From the NCBI GenBank assembly GCA_963932145.1, contig OZ010587.1, positions 104,978,452 to 105,042,451 of the forward strand: DNA of 64,000 nt, in the 5' to 3' direction. Positions 1 to 10,270 of this stretch are shown piece by piece. Position 1 is the first letter of the stretch; each line of letters starts with the position of its first letter. The translations under genes and the position numbers were made by a program. The notes below the pieces were generated by a model, which worked only from the letters and a program-made list of their open reading frames with translations, was not told where the DNA came from and did no database searches. The stretch comes from Acanthosepion lycidas (Eukaryota > Mollusca > Cephalopoda > Sepiida > Sepiidae).

Positions 1-26
1 GTCATTTGATATAAATAAATAAATGA

Positions 27-27
<1 letters not shown>

Positions 28-65
<38 letters not shown>

Positions 66-66
66 A
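28..66. repeat. (AT)n/(GA)n microsatellite
   Basis: Alternating AT runs into alternating GA, ending directly at the left arm of the inverted repeat that starts at 68. Confidence 0.9.
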
Positions 67-67
67 T

Positions 68-184
68 ACCTAGAGAGCCAGACAAACCTACCATGGTTTC
101 ACCTAAGCGGATCGTCATGAAAGCCAGCCTTCCCTGACGATCCGCTTAGGTGAAACCTTGGTAGGTTTGTCTGGCTCTCTAGGT
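68..184. repeat. Inverted repeat with 50-bp arms and 17-nt loop
   Basis: The left arm (68-117) and the reverse complement of the right arm (135-184) match at 49 of 50 bases; the single difference is CATGG against CAAGG. The 17-nt spacer is 118-134. The arms are not simple sequence, so this is a genuine foldback or the remains of a MITE or head-to-head duplication. No target-site duplication is obvious. RNA from either strand would form a long hairpin. Confidence 0.9.
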
Positions 185-429
185 TTAATTAGGTCTTCTC
201 TACTTAACGTATTGAGCACTTTATTTAGATATTTTGATTACTCGTATCGGTTTTTTTTTTTATTTGAACTTTGGACTTGGAGCCTAGACGATTATTTTCA
301 GCTGACGTACATGTTCTTGGTTTTTCTTTTTATACCTTTTTTTTTCCCTTTGGTATTGGTTTGATTATTCGCAAATCAAGACACCGAAGGGTTTCCGGAC
401 GAGTATAATTTCTTATACGATTATTACTA

Positions 430-493
<64 letters not shown>

Positions 494-1515
494 TAAAAAT
501 CCGTAGGTAAAAAATATGAAAACTGATCTATATATATTGTAAACAAGGAATGATACATTAAAGAGGTATTTGAAAAATAGGTATTTTGTCATTTGCAGCT
601 TTCGTCAGAAATTATTTTGTTTCATTTTTTTTCTTTTTGGGGGTTTTAAAAACTCAATCCTGTCATTTTTCGATATACGCATACAATATGTCTGACATCT
701 CGCAACTATATTCAAAACTTCTTTTAATATACAACATATTGTTTGTTTGGATAAAGAGAACAGCAAAACATCAGCGTGCGGAAATGGCGAATCAGTTTCG
801 ACTCTGGTGGTTGGTTGTTATTTATTTTATTTTCACCACTGATGCCCGCGAGAAAAAAAAACTATTGTTCTCGCCACCAGCGTCAATTTAGCATACCCGC
901 TAAAATACTTTACACTCATAATACAACTTTCTCAGCTTAATACAACTTTCCCGCCAAAATACTTCTTTGCCGCCATTGCCATCAGTGTTTGCTTTTCGCG
1001 TTATTTCTCTTTCTTTTCCCAATCTATACCGTTGCACTTGCAACGGAAATACGTCGGATGCTTACGAACAAGCTTGCAACCTATTTTCATTGCCACTATT
1101 CTGATTTCACTGATCCTACCAATTTGGACAAGTCGATCCTGTAGAAAAAAAAACACGTGACTCTATTTCCACAACACTTCTGCAGTTTTCTAAATATTTT
1201 TTTTTATTTTAAAGGTACGTGTTTTAAATAGTTTCCATTTTCCTTGAGATATCTTCGTTTCACTTCTCTACAAATTATCCCAGTACTCTATTGATTATGA
1301 GAGTCACTGCTTCTTTCATGTTTCGGATTATTTCCTCGGGAATTCGTTGCGATTCTTTTTCGTTTTGCTTTTTTTGCTTATTTTTATTTATTTATTTATT
1401 TATTTATTTAATGCTGACAAAATATTTTCTTTGTAGATTAGAAGTTATTGTGGATTTCGGTGAAGATCAAGTATTATCAATTCTATCAACATGATTGACC
1501 TCGGTATTCTTTCTG
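185..1515. other. AT-rich sequence, no gene recognised
   Basis: The stretch holds an (AT)n run at 433-491 and a (TTTA)n run near 1383-1410. Open frames at 158-364 and 586-891 are short, low in complexity and have no recognisable domain, so I do not call them genes. Confidence 0.7.
433..491. repeat. (AT)n microsatellite
   Basis: About 59 bases of uninterrupted alternating AT. Confidence 0.95.
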
Positions 1516-2285
1516 GTTTGGTTTGGTTTGTTTTACGGCATATCAATCTCAATGGGTTATTTAATGCCGACAAAAATTTTTATTGCTGGTAATATTTTTT
1601 ATCCATCTATCTATCTATCTATCTATTTCAATATATATTGATTTGGTTTGGTTTGTTTTACGGCATATCAACGTCAATGCGTTATTTAATACCGACAAGA
1701 TTTTTATTGATGGTAATATATTTTTATCTATCTATCTATCTATCTATCTCAGTTCTCTTCATTATCTATCTATCTATTTCAGTATATATTGATTTGGTTT
1801 GGTCTGTTTTACGGCATATCAACTTCAAGGGGTTATCTAATGCCGCCGACAAGATCTTTATTGCTCGTAATGTTTTTCTTCAAAAATCTATATCTGGGAA
1901 TATTTTTCCTTGAAGAAATCTATAGTTGGTCATATTTTTTCCAAAGAATGAATAGCTGTTTGTATTGCTGGTATTTTTTTTAAGTATTGCTGATAATAAT
2001 TTTTCTTTCAAACATTATTGCTGGTAATAATTTTTTTATTACAAAGTATTTCTGGTATTAAAACCTATTTTTACACGAGTTTGGGTGTTAATTATTTGCC
2101 CATAGCTGGGACCCTAACAGGCGCTACCACCCCGGGTTAGGGTGGACCTGGGAACGCCAACAATTAAAAGGTGGTTCCATGCTCCTCAAAACCACCTGAT
2201 CAGAGGCCTTGATGCTGGACGTAGTTTATCGTCATACCCAGGACACGGATGTAGTTTATCGTCTTACTAAGGACGGTATTCTTTC
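1516..2285 (+). repeat. Composite dispersed repeat, copy 1
   Basis: Three divergent units each contain TTTTACGGCATATCAA, at about 1531, 1656 and 1807 (spacing 125 and 151). Each continues with GGGTTATTTAATGCCGACAA-like sequence, TATTGCTGGTAATATTTTT and a (ATCT)n run. Then comes a non-tandem tail: TTTGCCCATAGCTGGGACCC, GCTACCAC, a GACCTGGGAAC segment and two TAGTTTATCGTC motifs. The same order recurs at 11045-11660 plus 17204-17357, so this is a defined repeat family. Its class is unknown; no coding domain is visible. Confidence 0.8.
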
Positions 2286-2597
2286 TGAATCTGCGACATC
2301 GTCTACATTATTTTGATTCTTCTTCGGATTTACAATTTTTCCAACTTCTTTGCAGAGCCATTCACGAATGTTCCAATGCTTCATTATTAATTGTTTGAAC
2401 TGTCACATCGTGTTCCAAAAGCATTAGTTACTTCACTAATAATTTCTCCAGAACTGGATTGGTGATCTATTTGAATTTGGTTGCGTCACAGAATTTTATT
2501 TTTTTCTGAATCTCTTCTCTAGCACTCAGAATTTTAACGAAACCGATCTTGTCAAATCTAATCTCATATTTTGAAATTGTCCATCAGTTTTGTACAC
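2286..2597. other. Nothing recognised
   Basis: AT-rich sequence between the composite repeat and the mariner relics. I see no domain, RNA gene or clear repeat. Confidence 0.6.
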
Positions 2598-2632
2598 ACA
2601 GGGTGCGATGGATAAATTGTCGTCTAAATTAC

Positions 2633-2667
<35 letters not shown>

Positions 2668-3093
2668 AAATGAAAATAATATTGACATCTCATCTTAACG
2701 AATATATTTACCAAAATTACACAAAAATTATCTTGAAATACTAAAAAGTAAATTTATTCAATAAAATCGCCATTCGCTTCAACCACGGCCTCCAGACGAC
2801 TTCGGAATCTCCTGCATCTCTTCTGGACGGTCTCCTTGTTTAAGATGGTGAATGCTGCCATAATCCTTGCCTTCAGTTCATCTTTGGTCTTACAAGGAAT
2901 TTTGTTCGTCTCTCGCTCAACTGCGCCCCACACAAAATAATGAAAGAGGTTGCAGACTGAAGAGTTAGGTGGTCAGACGTAAGGGTTGATGTAGTCACAG
3001 AAATTGTCTGACAGCCGTAATAATAAACAAGGGAAAAAATTATAGGACAATCATGATTTGTAACTGAATCTGCCAATGTCTATGTTTAATACT
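2598..3093 (-). mobile_element. Mariner/IS630-like DNA transposon relic, fragment A
   Basis: It starts at ACAGGGTGCGATGGATAAAT, a terminus seen again at 3094. A poly-A run at about 2636-2665 interrupts the end region. The minus strand then carries the C-terminal part of a transposase (see the pseudogene entry). The opposite terminus is not identified. Fragment B starts immediately after, so the two may be a broken tandem or a nested insertion. Confidence 0.65.
2760..2985 (-). pseudogene. Transposase C-terminus, mariner/IS630-Tc1 superfamily (relic)
   Basis: Read on the minus strand, 2937 down to about 2760 is open and reads YFVWGAVERETNK, then CRRFRSRLEAVVEANGDFIE and a TAA stop. This matches the C-terminal end of IS630/Tc1/mariner-type DDE/D transposases, where the YFVWG block follows the last catalytic Asp. 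Just upstream, the motif that should hold this Asp has a His in its place, and a TGA precedes it in frame. No N-terminal DNA-binding domain or earlier catalytic motif is seen. I judge it a dead fragment of roughly 75 codons. The open frame at 2873-3076 overlaps it in another frame and is not a gene. Confidence 0.7.
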
Positions 3094-3300
3094 ACAGGGT
3101 GCGATGGATAAATTGTCGTCTAACTTACGCAAAAAATGAAAATATTTCTGACATTTCATTTTAGCAGATATATTTACCAAACTTACACAAAAATATCTTG
3201 AAATACTAATGAGTAAATTTATCCAATAAAATCGCCATTGGCGTCAACCACGGCCTCCCACGACTTCGGAATTTCCTGCATCTCTTTTGGTAAAAGTTAT
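3094..3300 (-). mobile_element. Mariner/IS630-like DNA transposon relic, fragment B
   Basis: A second copy of the terminal region of fragment A, starting with the same ACAGGGTGCGATGGATAAAT and ending in the transposase C-terminal codons (CGCCATTGGCGTCAACCACG, minus strand). It lacks the poly-A insertion of A and has a small deletion in the CTCCAGACGAC stretch. It fades out near 3300. Confidence 0.7.
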
Positions 3301-3560
3301 CTAAATTCCTCTTTCTTGGAACACTTTGTATAGAACATTGATTTTTTTTAGTTCAGTATCATTTTTATACCAACTATGAACATCTATGTCATCAGCATAG
3401 CGCCCCTTCATCATCAGTATATCGGTCTCTGGAGGAAGAAAAAGTGCTGTTTTCTATTAATAGATACGTTCGGAATGTTCGACATTGCTTAACTTCGATG
3501 GTCAGATAAGAAATCTTCTGTGTAAATTGACTGTAAGCTATAGTTTCTAGGTTTAATAAT

Positions 3561-4103
3561 ACAGGGTGCGGGAAGAAAAACCTCTTACATTTTCAAGGTT
3601 AACAAAAAAAACAAGGTAACTGCTATTTAAAATATTATTTCACTGTTATTTAAACAAAGAGCTACAGTTTTTATTCACTTCGTTTTAAAAATGACATCCT
3701 CCAAATGGTGACCTCTATTCACCATACACTCTTGCAAACGAAATCTAAAGTTTTTCATCAACCGGAAATTCTAGCGCTTCTCGGTGGCTTTCTTTTAGGC
3801 GTTGAATGTGTGGCCCTGAAATTACCAACCCATAGCAGTATCGATTTTTCTATTCGGATCGACATCATTCCGACGTAACATTAAATGATCCCGAAAAGCT
3901 CACTGTGTTGCAATTGGAGGTTCCCCAGTTCTAAAAATGTTTCAACAGAAAACGCACGGTGTCCAATGGTCCAAGCAATGATGGCAACAGATGATATCTT
4001 AAAAAATGTTAAAACATTATTCGCTAGATGAAGACGCCATTGTCAGTATCACCCAATAGGTGACACTTTGAAATATAGGGGGGTATTTCTGCCGCACGCT
4101 CTA
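3561..4103 (-). mobile_element. Second mariner-like transposon relic, copy 1
   Basis: Bounded on the left by ACAGGGTGCGGGAAGAAAAA and on the right by GGTATTTCTGCCGCACGCTC. The reverse complement of the right end resembles the left end of copy 2 at 4171, so both look like terminal inverted repeats. On the minus strand, about 3690-3780 reads NFRLMKNFRFRLQECMVNRG followed by HHLEDVIFK, which fits the C-terminal end of a mariner/IS630-type transposase. The other motifs of the enzyme are missing, so this is a short deleted derivative. Confidence 0.6.
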
Positions 4104-4170
4104 CGAATAAAGACAAAACTTATCTTAGCCAACGCGTCTCGTCCTCTGAGAAACTTTATCAGAATGCAAA

Positions 4171-4640
4171 ACAGGGTGCGGCAGAAACACCACCCACATT
4201 CTAAAGGTTGCCAAAAAGACCAAGGTAACTGCTATTAAAAAAATACTTCTCTTTTGTTCAAAGAAAAGTCTATAGTTTTTATTCATTTGCTTTTTAAAAA
4301 GGCATCCTCCAAATTCACCGTACAACTGTTTTAGACGATTTCTAAAGTTTTCCATGACTCGGAAGTTCGAGTGCTTTGAGGTTTTCAAGGTGGCTTTCTT
4401 TCTTTGTCCCTGAAATGTTCCCATAGCAGTATCCATTTTATATCCGGAATAGCATCATTTCGTGATAACATGAGCACGAAAAGCTCACTAGTCCGGTTTC
4501 AACAGCAAATGCACGGTGTACACCATTCCAAGCCATGACCGTAACTGTTCGTATCTGAAAAACAAATAGTAAGATATTAACTAAATGAAGACACCATTTC
4601 TATTTGCCTACGTTCACTGCTGCATCCTGCCAAAAAATGC
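4171..4640 (-). mobile_element. Second mariner-like transposon relic, copy 2
   Basis: Starts ACAGGGTGCGGCAGAAACAC and follows copy 1 base for base with many substitutions and small gaps. The minus-strand open frame 4125-4436 contains NFRVMENFRNRLKQ in place of the copy 1 motif, then slips frame before the GGH-like residues. The right terminus is blurred. Neither copy encodes a working transposase. Confidence 0.55.
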
Positions 4641-5002
4641 ATTTTTCGCTAAGAAGGTCATTATTAAGAACTAGCAGGCTCACTATCGCTTCTCAATCTA
4701 AGGCATATTGAAATCTTTGAAATAAAAAAATTTAAATGAATATTTAATTCATGAATTGGCTTCTTAAGGAAAGTTTTACAAACAGATGCCAACTGGTTGA
4801 AGGCCAAGTAAAATGCAAATCTCGAACACTTTTCTGCACTATATAGCACAATATTCCTAAACAATCCTTGGATAAATGGATGAAGGGCAGTTAATTAATG
4901 AAATAAATGTATATTACTTAAACCTGAAAAGTGATATTGCCTAGAAATAGATAATATATAACACAGATATTGAGCTTTTAATGTGTAAGTTATTCTCGAT
5001 TA
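4641..5002. other. Nothing recognised
   Basis: AT-rich sequence with a short minus-strand open frame at 4664-4864 that shows no domain. Confidence 0.6.
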
Positions 5003-5297
5003 GTTTGTAACACATTATTTATCATCTCTCAGTTGGGCAGAGTGCACTTAGGTGCGACTCCGTCAGAGTACAGAGTCACAATTGAAGAAAATTATACTGA
5101 GAAGTGCCCGGCCACGCCCTCTCATTGCAGCAGAAAGAGGGATCGGTACTCGCACCGAGGCTAGCGCAACCGGCGGTTGAGTGGGATCGGGGAATTTTTG
5201 TTCCTAGCCCGGTGTACGCGCTCGGGCTCCCCACATTAAACCAACCTTGTATCACAACCTGACTTCGTGGGAAGTTGAGTAAATACAAATTACTCCT
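5003..5297. repeat. SINE-like repeat, tandem copy 1
   Basis: Aligns with 5303-5590 from TTTATCATCTCTCA to AAATACAAATTACT. Shared landmarks are the GCAGAGTGCACT stretch, a GACTC...GAGTC hairpin, GGCCACGCCCTCTCATTGC, GGTTGAGTGGGATCGG and GTGTACGCGCTCGGGCTCCC. Copy 1 has an extra ~46 bases (GCAGAAAGAGGGATC onward). The class is unproven. GGCAGAGTGC resembles a Pol III A box, but I find no convincing B box. Confidence 0.7.
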
Positions 5298-5302
5298 TCG
5301 AG

Positions 5303-5590
5303 TGGTTCGTAACATATCTATTTATCATCTCTCATTTGCGTCTCTATCTTTTGGCAGAGTGCACTCAAAGCAGACTCTGTCAAAGAACAGAGTCGCAACT
5401 AAGAAAAATTATACTGAGAGGTGCCAAGCCCTGGGGAACAGCTGCCCGAGGCCACGCCCTCTCATTGCGGTTGAGTGGGATCGGGAAATTTATGTTCCTA
5501 GCCCGGGTGTACGCGCTCGGGCTCCCCACATTAAACCGACCTTGTGTCACAACCTGATCTCGTAGGGTTGCTGAGAAAATACAAATTACT
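5303..5590. repeat. SINE-like repeat, tandem copy 2
   Basis: Second copy of the 5003-5297 repeat. It contains a perfect 8-bp stem, GACTCTGT...ACAGAGTC with a 6-nt loop, near 5372-5393, and an extra segment CCCTGGGGAACAGCTG absent from copy 1. Open frames on both strands here are artefacts of the repeat. Confidence 0.7.
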
Positions 5591-6270
5591 GTCAAGTAGA
5601 GTTGTAGCTTTTTAACCCCAAAATTCGTGGGAGAACTGAGCTCCAATTTCGCATTTATTTATATAGATTTACTCGAGAAAGCGATTAATTTATTATCTTT
5701 TTACACATTTTCTTTCTTATATTTTAAAAACTTCCAGCGGTATCGCCATTCTTCTATTGTTTTTGCTTGACCAATAATAACAATCGCTAAAAGAATTGCG
5801 ACAAACACAGAAACTGAATCAGGGAAGATGTTGTTGATCCAGGAAGGTTACAAGTGAAAGGATATGTTTGCTAAGGACATTGCAATGTCTCTCTATCTGT
5901 GTGTCTGTGTGCGCGTGCATCGCTTCAACCATTTGAGAGCAAGAAGGCCAGGGTCAAGAAAGTGTAATGAGGGAACAAGAAAGTGACGTGTGAAGAAGGT
6001 AGAGACGGTCAACAGTTACACAGGTGTTCACGGATAAATCGATTAAAAAGGTACACTATCCCGCAGCCGTCTAGAGGAAACCTCCAGCGAAATGCGATTA
6101 GTGTCTATTTCTCACGAATCCGAAACATGTCGCTGCGTGACGATCGGAGAATCGGATGACCGAAAAACAAAAGCCTGCATATATACGCTTGCGTTCATAA
6201 AACCATCTATACAACATATTCATTCATTCGATTGTGCAGAAATACACAACACACAACAACCCTCACCATA
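5591..6270. other. Nothing recognised
   Basis: Unique-looking AT-rich sequence. The open frame at 6092-6385 runs into an (AT)n tract and is not credible as a gene. Confidence 0.6.
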
Positions 6271-6315
6271 TTATATATATATATATATATATGTCTGTGT
6301 GCGTGTGTGTGAAAA

Positions 6316-6384
<69 letters not shown>
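6271..6384. repeat. (AT)n microsatellite, two blocks with a GT-rich spacer
   Basis: AT alternation at 6271-6292 and 6317-6384, separated by a short GTGTGCGTGTGTGTG stretch. Confidence 0.95.
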
Positions 6385-6388
<4 letters not shown>

Positions 6389-7652
6389 TTAAATTAATTA
6401 TTTATATATTATATGCGCGGTACTTATTTATTTTCGTATAAATCCAAAATAAATAAATGATATAAAATAAAATAAAACACCAATAATCACTTTTTAGTTC
6501 AAGCTACCACCACAATAATTACATTTATTGTTTTTATCATTCTCCCACCACCATTACTAATCACTTCTACCAATTTACAATAACTATTAACTATTTATAT
6601 TATCATTGCCACCATTCCCCTTACAACATTACTATCACATCACATCTATTATTATGATATGAACCCGCTATAATTATTAACGTAAACTAACTCCCTCCCC
6701 CCAGCATATTTAATACCACCATAAAAATAACCAATAAGGATTACAAACTGCAATTTCTATCAGTTACATATACACAGTCATCAAAAACAAGCAAATTACC
6801 AGCTTTAAAATAATAACAAATGAACTTTAAAAAATTAAAAATAATAGCAATTTTTACCTATCATAATTTTACACAGTCCCCACCACACGTATATACGTGC
6901 ATGCGAGAAAATATTATTCAGCGAGAAAATAGAAAAATGCACTGATTGCTGACATGTATACATTCACGAGACATTTCGCTACACTTCCAATGTTTGAATT
7001 TCAACATCCAAATGCATTTGTATAGAGACAACAGCACACATATACATACATATGTCAAATCCCATACTGTCCAAATATGGTTATGTCTGTATGAGCCCCG
7101 GCGGAAGAGCGAGTGTGTATGTGTATCTGCGTACCTCAACGGGTGTACGGACATGCATCTATGTTTGCGTTAGCACGATGGCATCAGAACGACGATTCCC
7201 CCCACTCCCATAAAAACACCAATACACGCAATCTACATAAACCCAAAATTTTTAAAAAAATTAATCCGTTTGTCTGACGATCGCAAAAGCGTGAAACCCA
7301 GGGTCACAAACACACATCAATCCAACCAAATATATATATATATATATATATATAGTTACATATAACAGACAATTAATGCCTATTATCTAATGATGAGCCA
7401 TTCTAAAGTTCGTATGTTTGCCTTAATTTCGGGTGAAAATAAAGACAAAAATTGTCCAACATTTGGATATTCTTTTATTATGCTGTTGCTTGATCTAAGC
7501 TTTTGGATCACATGAGCCATCTTCAGAATGGTTATACAGACATTTAAACAAAGATATTCACCATCAAAGATGATATTCTGTTATGTTGACATAAAGTGTG
7601 CTATCCAACAATAACGGTCGCAGGTCATAAGTTTAAGATGCGTTTCTATCAC

Positions 7653-7703
<51 letters not shown>

Positions 7704-7779
7704 AATATTGACATTTAAATAAAACATTATAAGAACGCAAAAGGAACATTCAACAAAATAATTCGTCAAATGCGTTGGC
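6385..7779. other. AT-rich sequence, no gene recognised
   Basis: Contains (AT)n at about 7331-7352 and 7656-7700. The overlapping open frames near 6918-7173 on both strands have no recognisable domain. Confidence 0.6.
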
Positions 7780-8012
7780 TGCACATCGTAACGAGACTGA
7801 TCACAATTTTGACAAAAATTCTACTCTGATCAAAGGAGAAAATAATGTCGAACAGAACTTCTGTTATCACAATGTGGAATATCTAATAACAAAGGTGATG
7901 GAAAGAAAAAGAAAAAGTATCTAAATTCTTTTTTTTAATTTTTGATTTAAAATTCCCAGCATCCCTCGTTCGTGCGCATGTGTAGTCGCACCAACATAAC
8001 AAATTTAGTCCT
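7780..8012 (+). repeat. Dispersed repeat with (AT)n tail, plus-strand copy
   Basis: Contains CGAGACTGATCACAATTTTG and AAAATTCCCAGCATCCCTCG, then GTCGCACCAACATAACAAAT, followed shortly by an (AT)n tract at 8102-8157. The same series appears inverted at 9203-9420 and in part again at 9524-9692. Class unknown; the AT tail suggests a retroposed element. Confidence 0.7.
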
Positions 8013-8097
8013 ATTAAGTGATAAACAATCAGAATTTTTTTCACTTTGTCATACATTTTTCACAATTGTTTATGATATATATAAATATATATCGCTA

Positions 8098-8101
<4 letters not shown>

Positions 8102-8157
<56 letters not shown>
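8102..8157. repeat. (AT)n microsatellite
   Basis: Uninterrupted alternating AT, at the 3' side of the plus-strand dispersed repeat. Confidence 0.95.
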
Positions 8158-8159
<2 letters not shown>

Positions 8160-8305
8160 AGATATTTGACTTTTTATAGCAGGCGTCTTCAGACTGGAAT
8201 GAGATACATTCTAAGTTCGTTAGAATATTTATGGAAGATATAATAATGAGATCAGGTTGCTAGAATCAAAAGGTCTGTTTGTGTGTCGCTTTCTCTCTTT
8301 CTCTC

Positions 8306-8308
<3 letters not shown>

Positions 8309-8355
<47 letters not shown>

Positions 8356-8381
8356 GCACACACAAACACACACACACACAC
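8309..8381. repeat. (CT)n followed by (CA)n microsatellite
   Basis: (CT)n to about 8353, then imperfect (CA)n. Open frames across it on both strands are repeat artefacts. Confidence 0.95.
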
Positions 8382-8890
8382 TCTTCCCGTGTATTGAAGC
8401 CATTAATGTCTGCTGGGTTTGAAATTAATCTACACGGACAATGTAGTCTCTGTGGGTTTTTTCTATTAGTTCTTAAAAATAACACCAAAATCTCATTATT
8501 CCATATATACTTAACCATTTTTCATTTTATCATAAAATAATTTTTTTTTAGATATTTTAAAGTTATTTTACATCTATTTACAATCCAAAATGTCCACTTT
8601 TTGCTTTCACCGTGACCCTGAATCTGTCTAAAGTGCATGACTTCTTCACCACCCCTTTGCACAAATTGTACCATGACCTCATAAGAGTTTCTTTCCGGTT
8701 TGACACACTTGAGTATGTGAAAGGTAAAACATCACTCTCCAATATGGGCCACATCGCAGAGTCCATGTCAGTGCTGCATCGAGACCAAAATGACATGTCA
8801 AATAATCAACGGGAATGTCTCTTGCGCAAGTTCTGTGTCAAATTGTCCGTGTACAGTGGAGCTCCATCTTAAGGCCAGTATGCAAACGAC

Positions 8891-8893
<3 letters not shown>
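8382..8893. other. No gene recognised; two opposed short open frames
   Basis: Frames of 86 aa (plus, 8612-8872) and 72 aa (minus, 8578-8796) overlap here. Composition is more balanced than the surroundings, so it may be an old coding fragment, but I recognise no family on either strand. Confidence 0.5.
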
Positions 8894-8951
<58 letters not shown>

Positions 8952-8971
8952 TAGATAGATAGATAGATAGA
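8894..8971. repeat. (AT)n then (GATA)n microsatellite
   Basis: Alternating AT to 8948, followed by about six GATA units. Confidence 0.95.
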
Positions 8972-9071
8972 TTATCTGTTGGTAAATCATTCAAGTGAAT
9001 CCTAATAATATAAAATATTAAAACTGATCCCCAAAAAGAGCTCAATGCATTTATTATAACGGAGCAAATAA

Positions 9072-9199
9072 ATTACATAGAATAAAAATTCAAAGTTTCC
9101 TCATTTAAATAGCTATTTCGACTCATAAGACTTACTTGTAAGCCTTTTGTGGTTCAAAATAGCTATTCGAATGAGGAAGCTTTGGATTTTTATTCTATG

Positions 9200-9203
<4 letters not shown>
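9072..9203. mobile_element. Foldback/MITE-like inverted repeat
   Basis: Arms 9072-9120 and 9155-9203 pair with 44 of 49 matches (ATTACATAGAATAAAAAT at the outer ends). The loop itself holds AAGACTTAC...GTAAGCCTT, so nearly the whole 132 bp is palindromic. It abuts an (AT)n run. No clear target-site duplication. Confidence 0.8.
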
Positions 9204-9245
<42 letters not shown>

Positions 9246-9420
9246 AAGAAGTGGGAAAAAGTTTTTATGTTTATTGAAAGTAAATTTGTTATGTTGGTGC
9301 GACTATGCATGCGCACGAATGAGGGATGCTGGGAATTTAAAATTGTTTTTATATGTAATGGAGTAGCATTTTATTTTTATTTCATAATTGTGCTCAGTCT
9401 CATTAAAGTGACTATTTCAC
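9203..9420 (-). repeat. Dispersed repeat with (AT)n tail, minus-strand copy
   Basis: Reverse complement of the 7780-8157 repeat. It begins with (AT)n at 9203-9241, then runs through the GTTGGTGCGACTA, GGGATGCTGGGAATTTAAAA and CAGTCTCATTA landmarks. Confidence 0.7.
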
Positions 9421-9523
9421 TTAGATGAAAATGTTTTGATAGTGCCTTGATCGCTAGATCATCCACAGTAAATTCATACCCTGGCTCTTACAACATTTGA
9501 CCATTCCTAGTGGATCGACAAAT

Positions 9524-9692
9524 TATCACAGTGTGGGATTTTTAATAATAAAAGTGATGGAAACAAAAGGAAAAGAGTCTAAATGAAATCGGCAGAATTA
9601 TATACAAAAATAAAAAAAATGGAAATTTAAAATTCCCAGCATCCCTCGTTTTTGACCATGTTTAGTCACACTAACATAACAAATTTAGTCCA
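9524..9692 (+). repeat. Dispersed repeat, third (partial) copy
   Basis: Matches 7865-8012 in direct orientation: TATCACAGTGTGGG, AAAGTGATGGAAACAAAAGG, AAAATTCCCAGCATCCCTCG and AACATAACAAATTTAGTCC. Confidence 0.7.
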
Positions 9693-9693
9693 T

Positions 9694-10270
9694 GTATAAG
9701 ACAACCTTTAAATTCAAAAAATCACCCTAATAATTGGGCATTGTCTTATACTACAATTCTAAAAAAAGAAACCTTAAATTCTGAGTGATAATAAATGTAA
9801 TAAGACCATTTCTACCCGATATATTACTGGCATAACTTCATAATAAATTGCCTATTGGAAGAATAATTCCATATCAATGAAATCAACTTGTAACCATGCA
9901 AACTCTGCTGAGAAAATGTAAACATCGAGTTATGATTGCGTACATAGCAAACTTTATCGAACATTATAGTACTCTTCTTAGCGATATTTTGTGATTGTCG
10001 ATGAAGTATAAGTAAATGGCTGTTTGCAACTGTTTAGATATAGGAAAAGAAGGAGAATCAATATTCACTAGAGATCACGTGGGGAAACGTAAACAAAATC
10101 ATATAGAATCGGTTTATTTCGTTCATTTCTAAAGATACAGTAACAACATTTCCAATAACATCACCTTTATATAATCAATAAGCAGTCATTTTATACTACA
10201 AATACATGATAAATTCATGCAAATTTGCTATATTTTTTTTACCTGGTCTTATCTAAAAGTCGCCTTATAC
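9694..10270. mobile_element. Possible DNA-transposon relic (inverted termini)
   Basis: GTATAAGACAACCTTTAAA at 9694-9712 pairs with the reverse complement of 10252-10270 (GTATAAGGCGACTTTTAGA), 15 of 19 matches. The interior (~540 bp) has no coding frame. It could be a non-autonomous element; the superfamily is not determined. Confidence 0.4.

Noticed and set aside
5350..5500. tRNA gene or tRNA-derived SINE head
   Set aside because: GGCAGAGTGC resembles an A box, but there is no acceptable GGTTCRANNCC B box or cloverleaf.
6092..6385. 97-aa open frame as a gene
   Set aside because: Its C-terminal third is translated (AT)n microsatellite and there is no domain.
8578..8872. Overlapping 86- and 72-aa frames as host exons
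   Set aside because: No recognisable family or splice context on either strand; left as unexplained.
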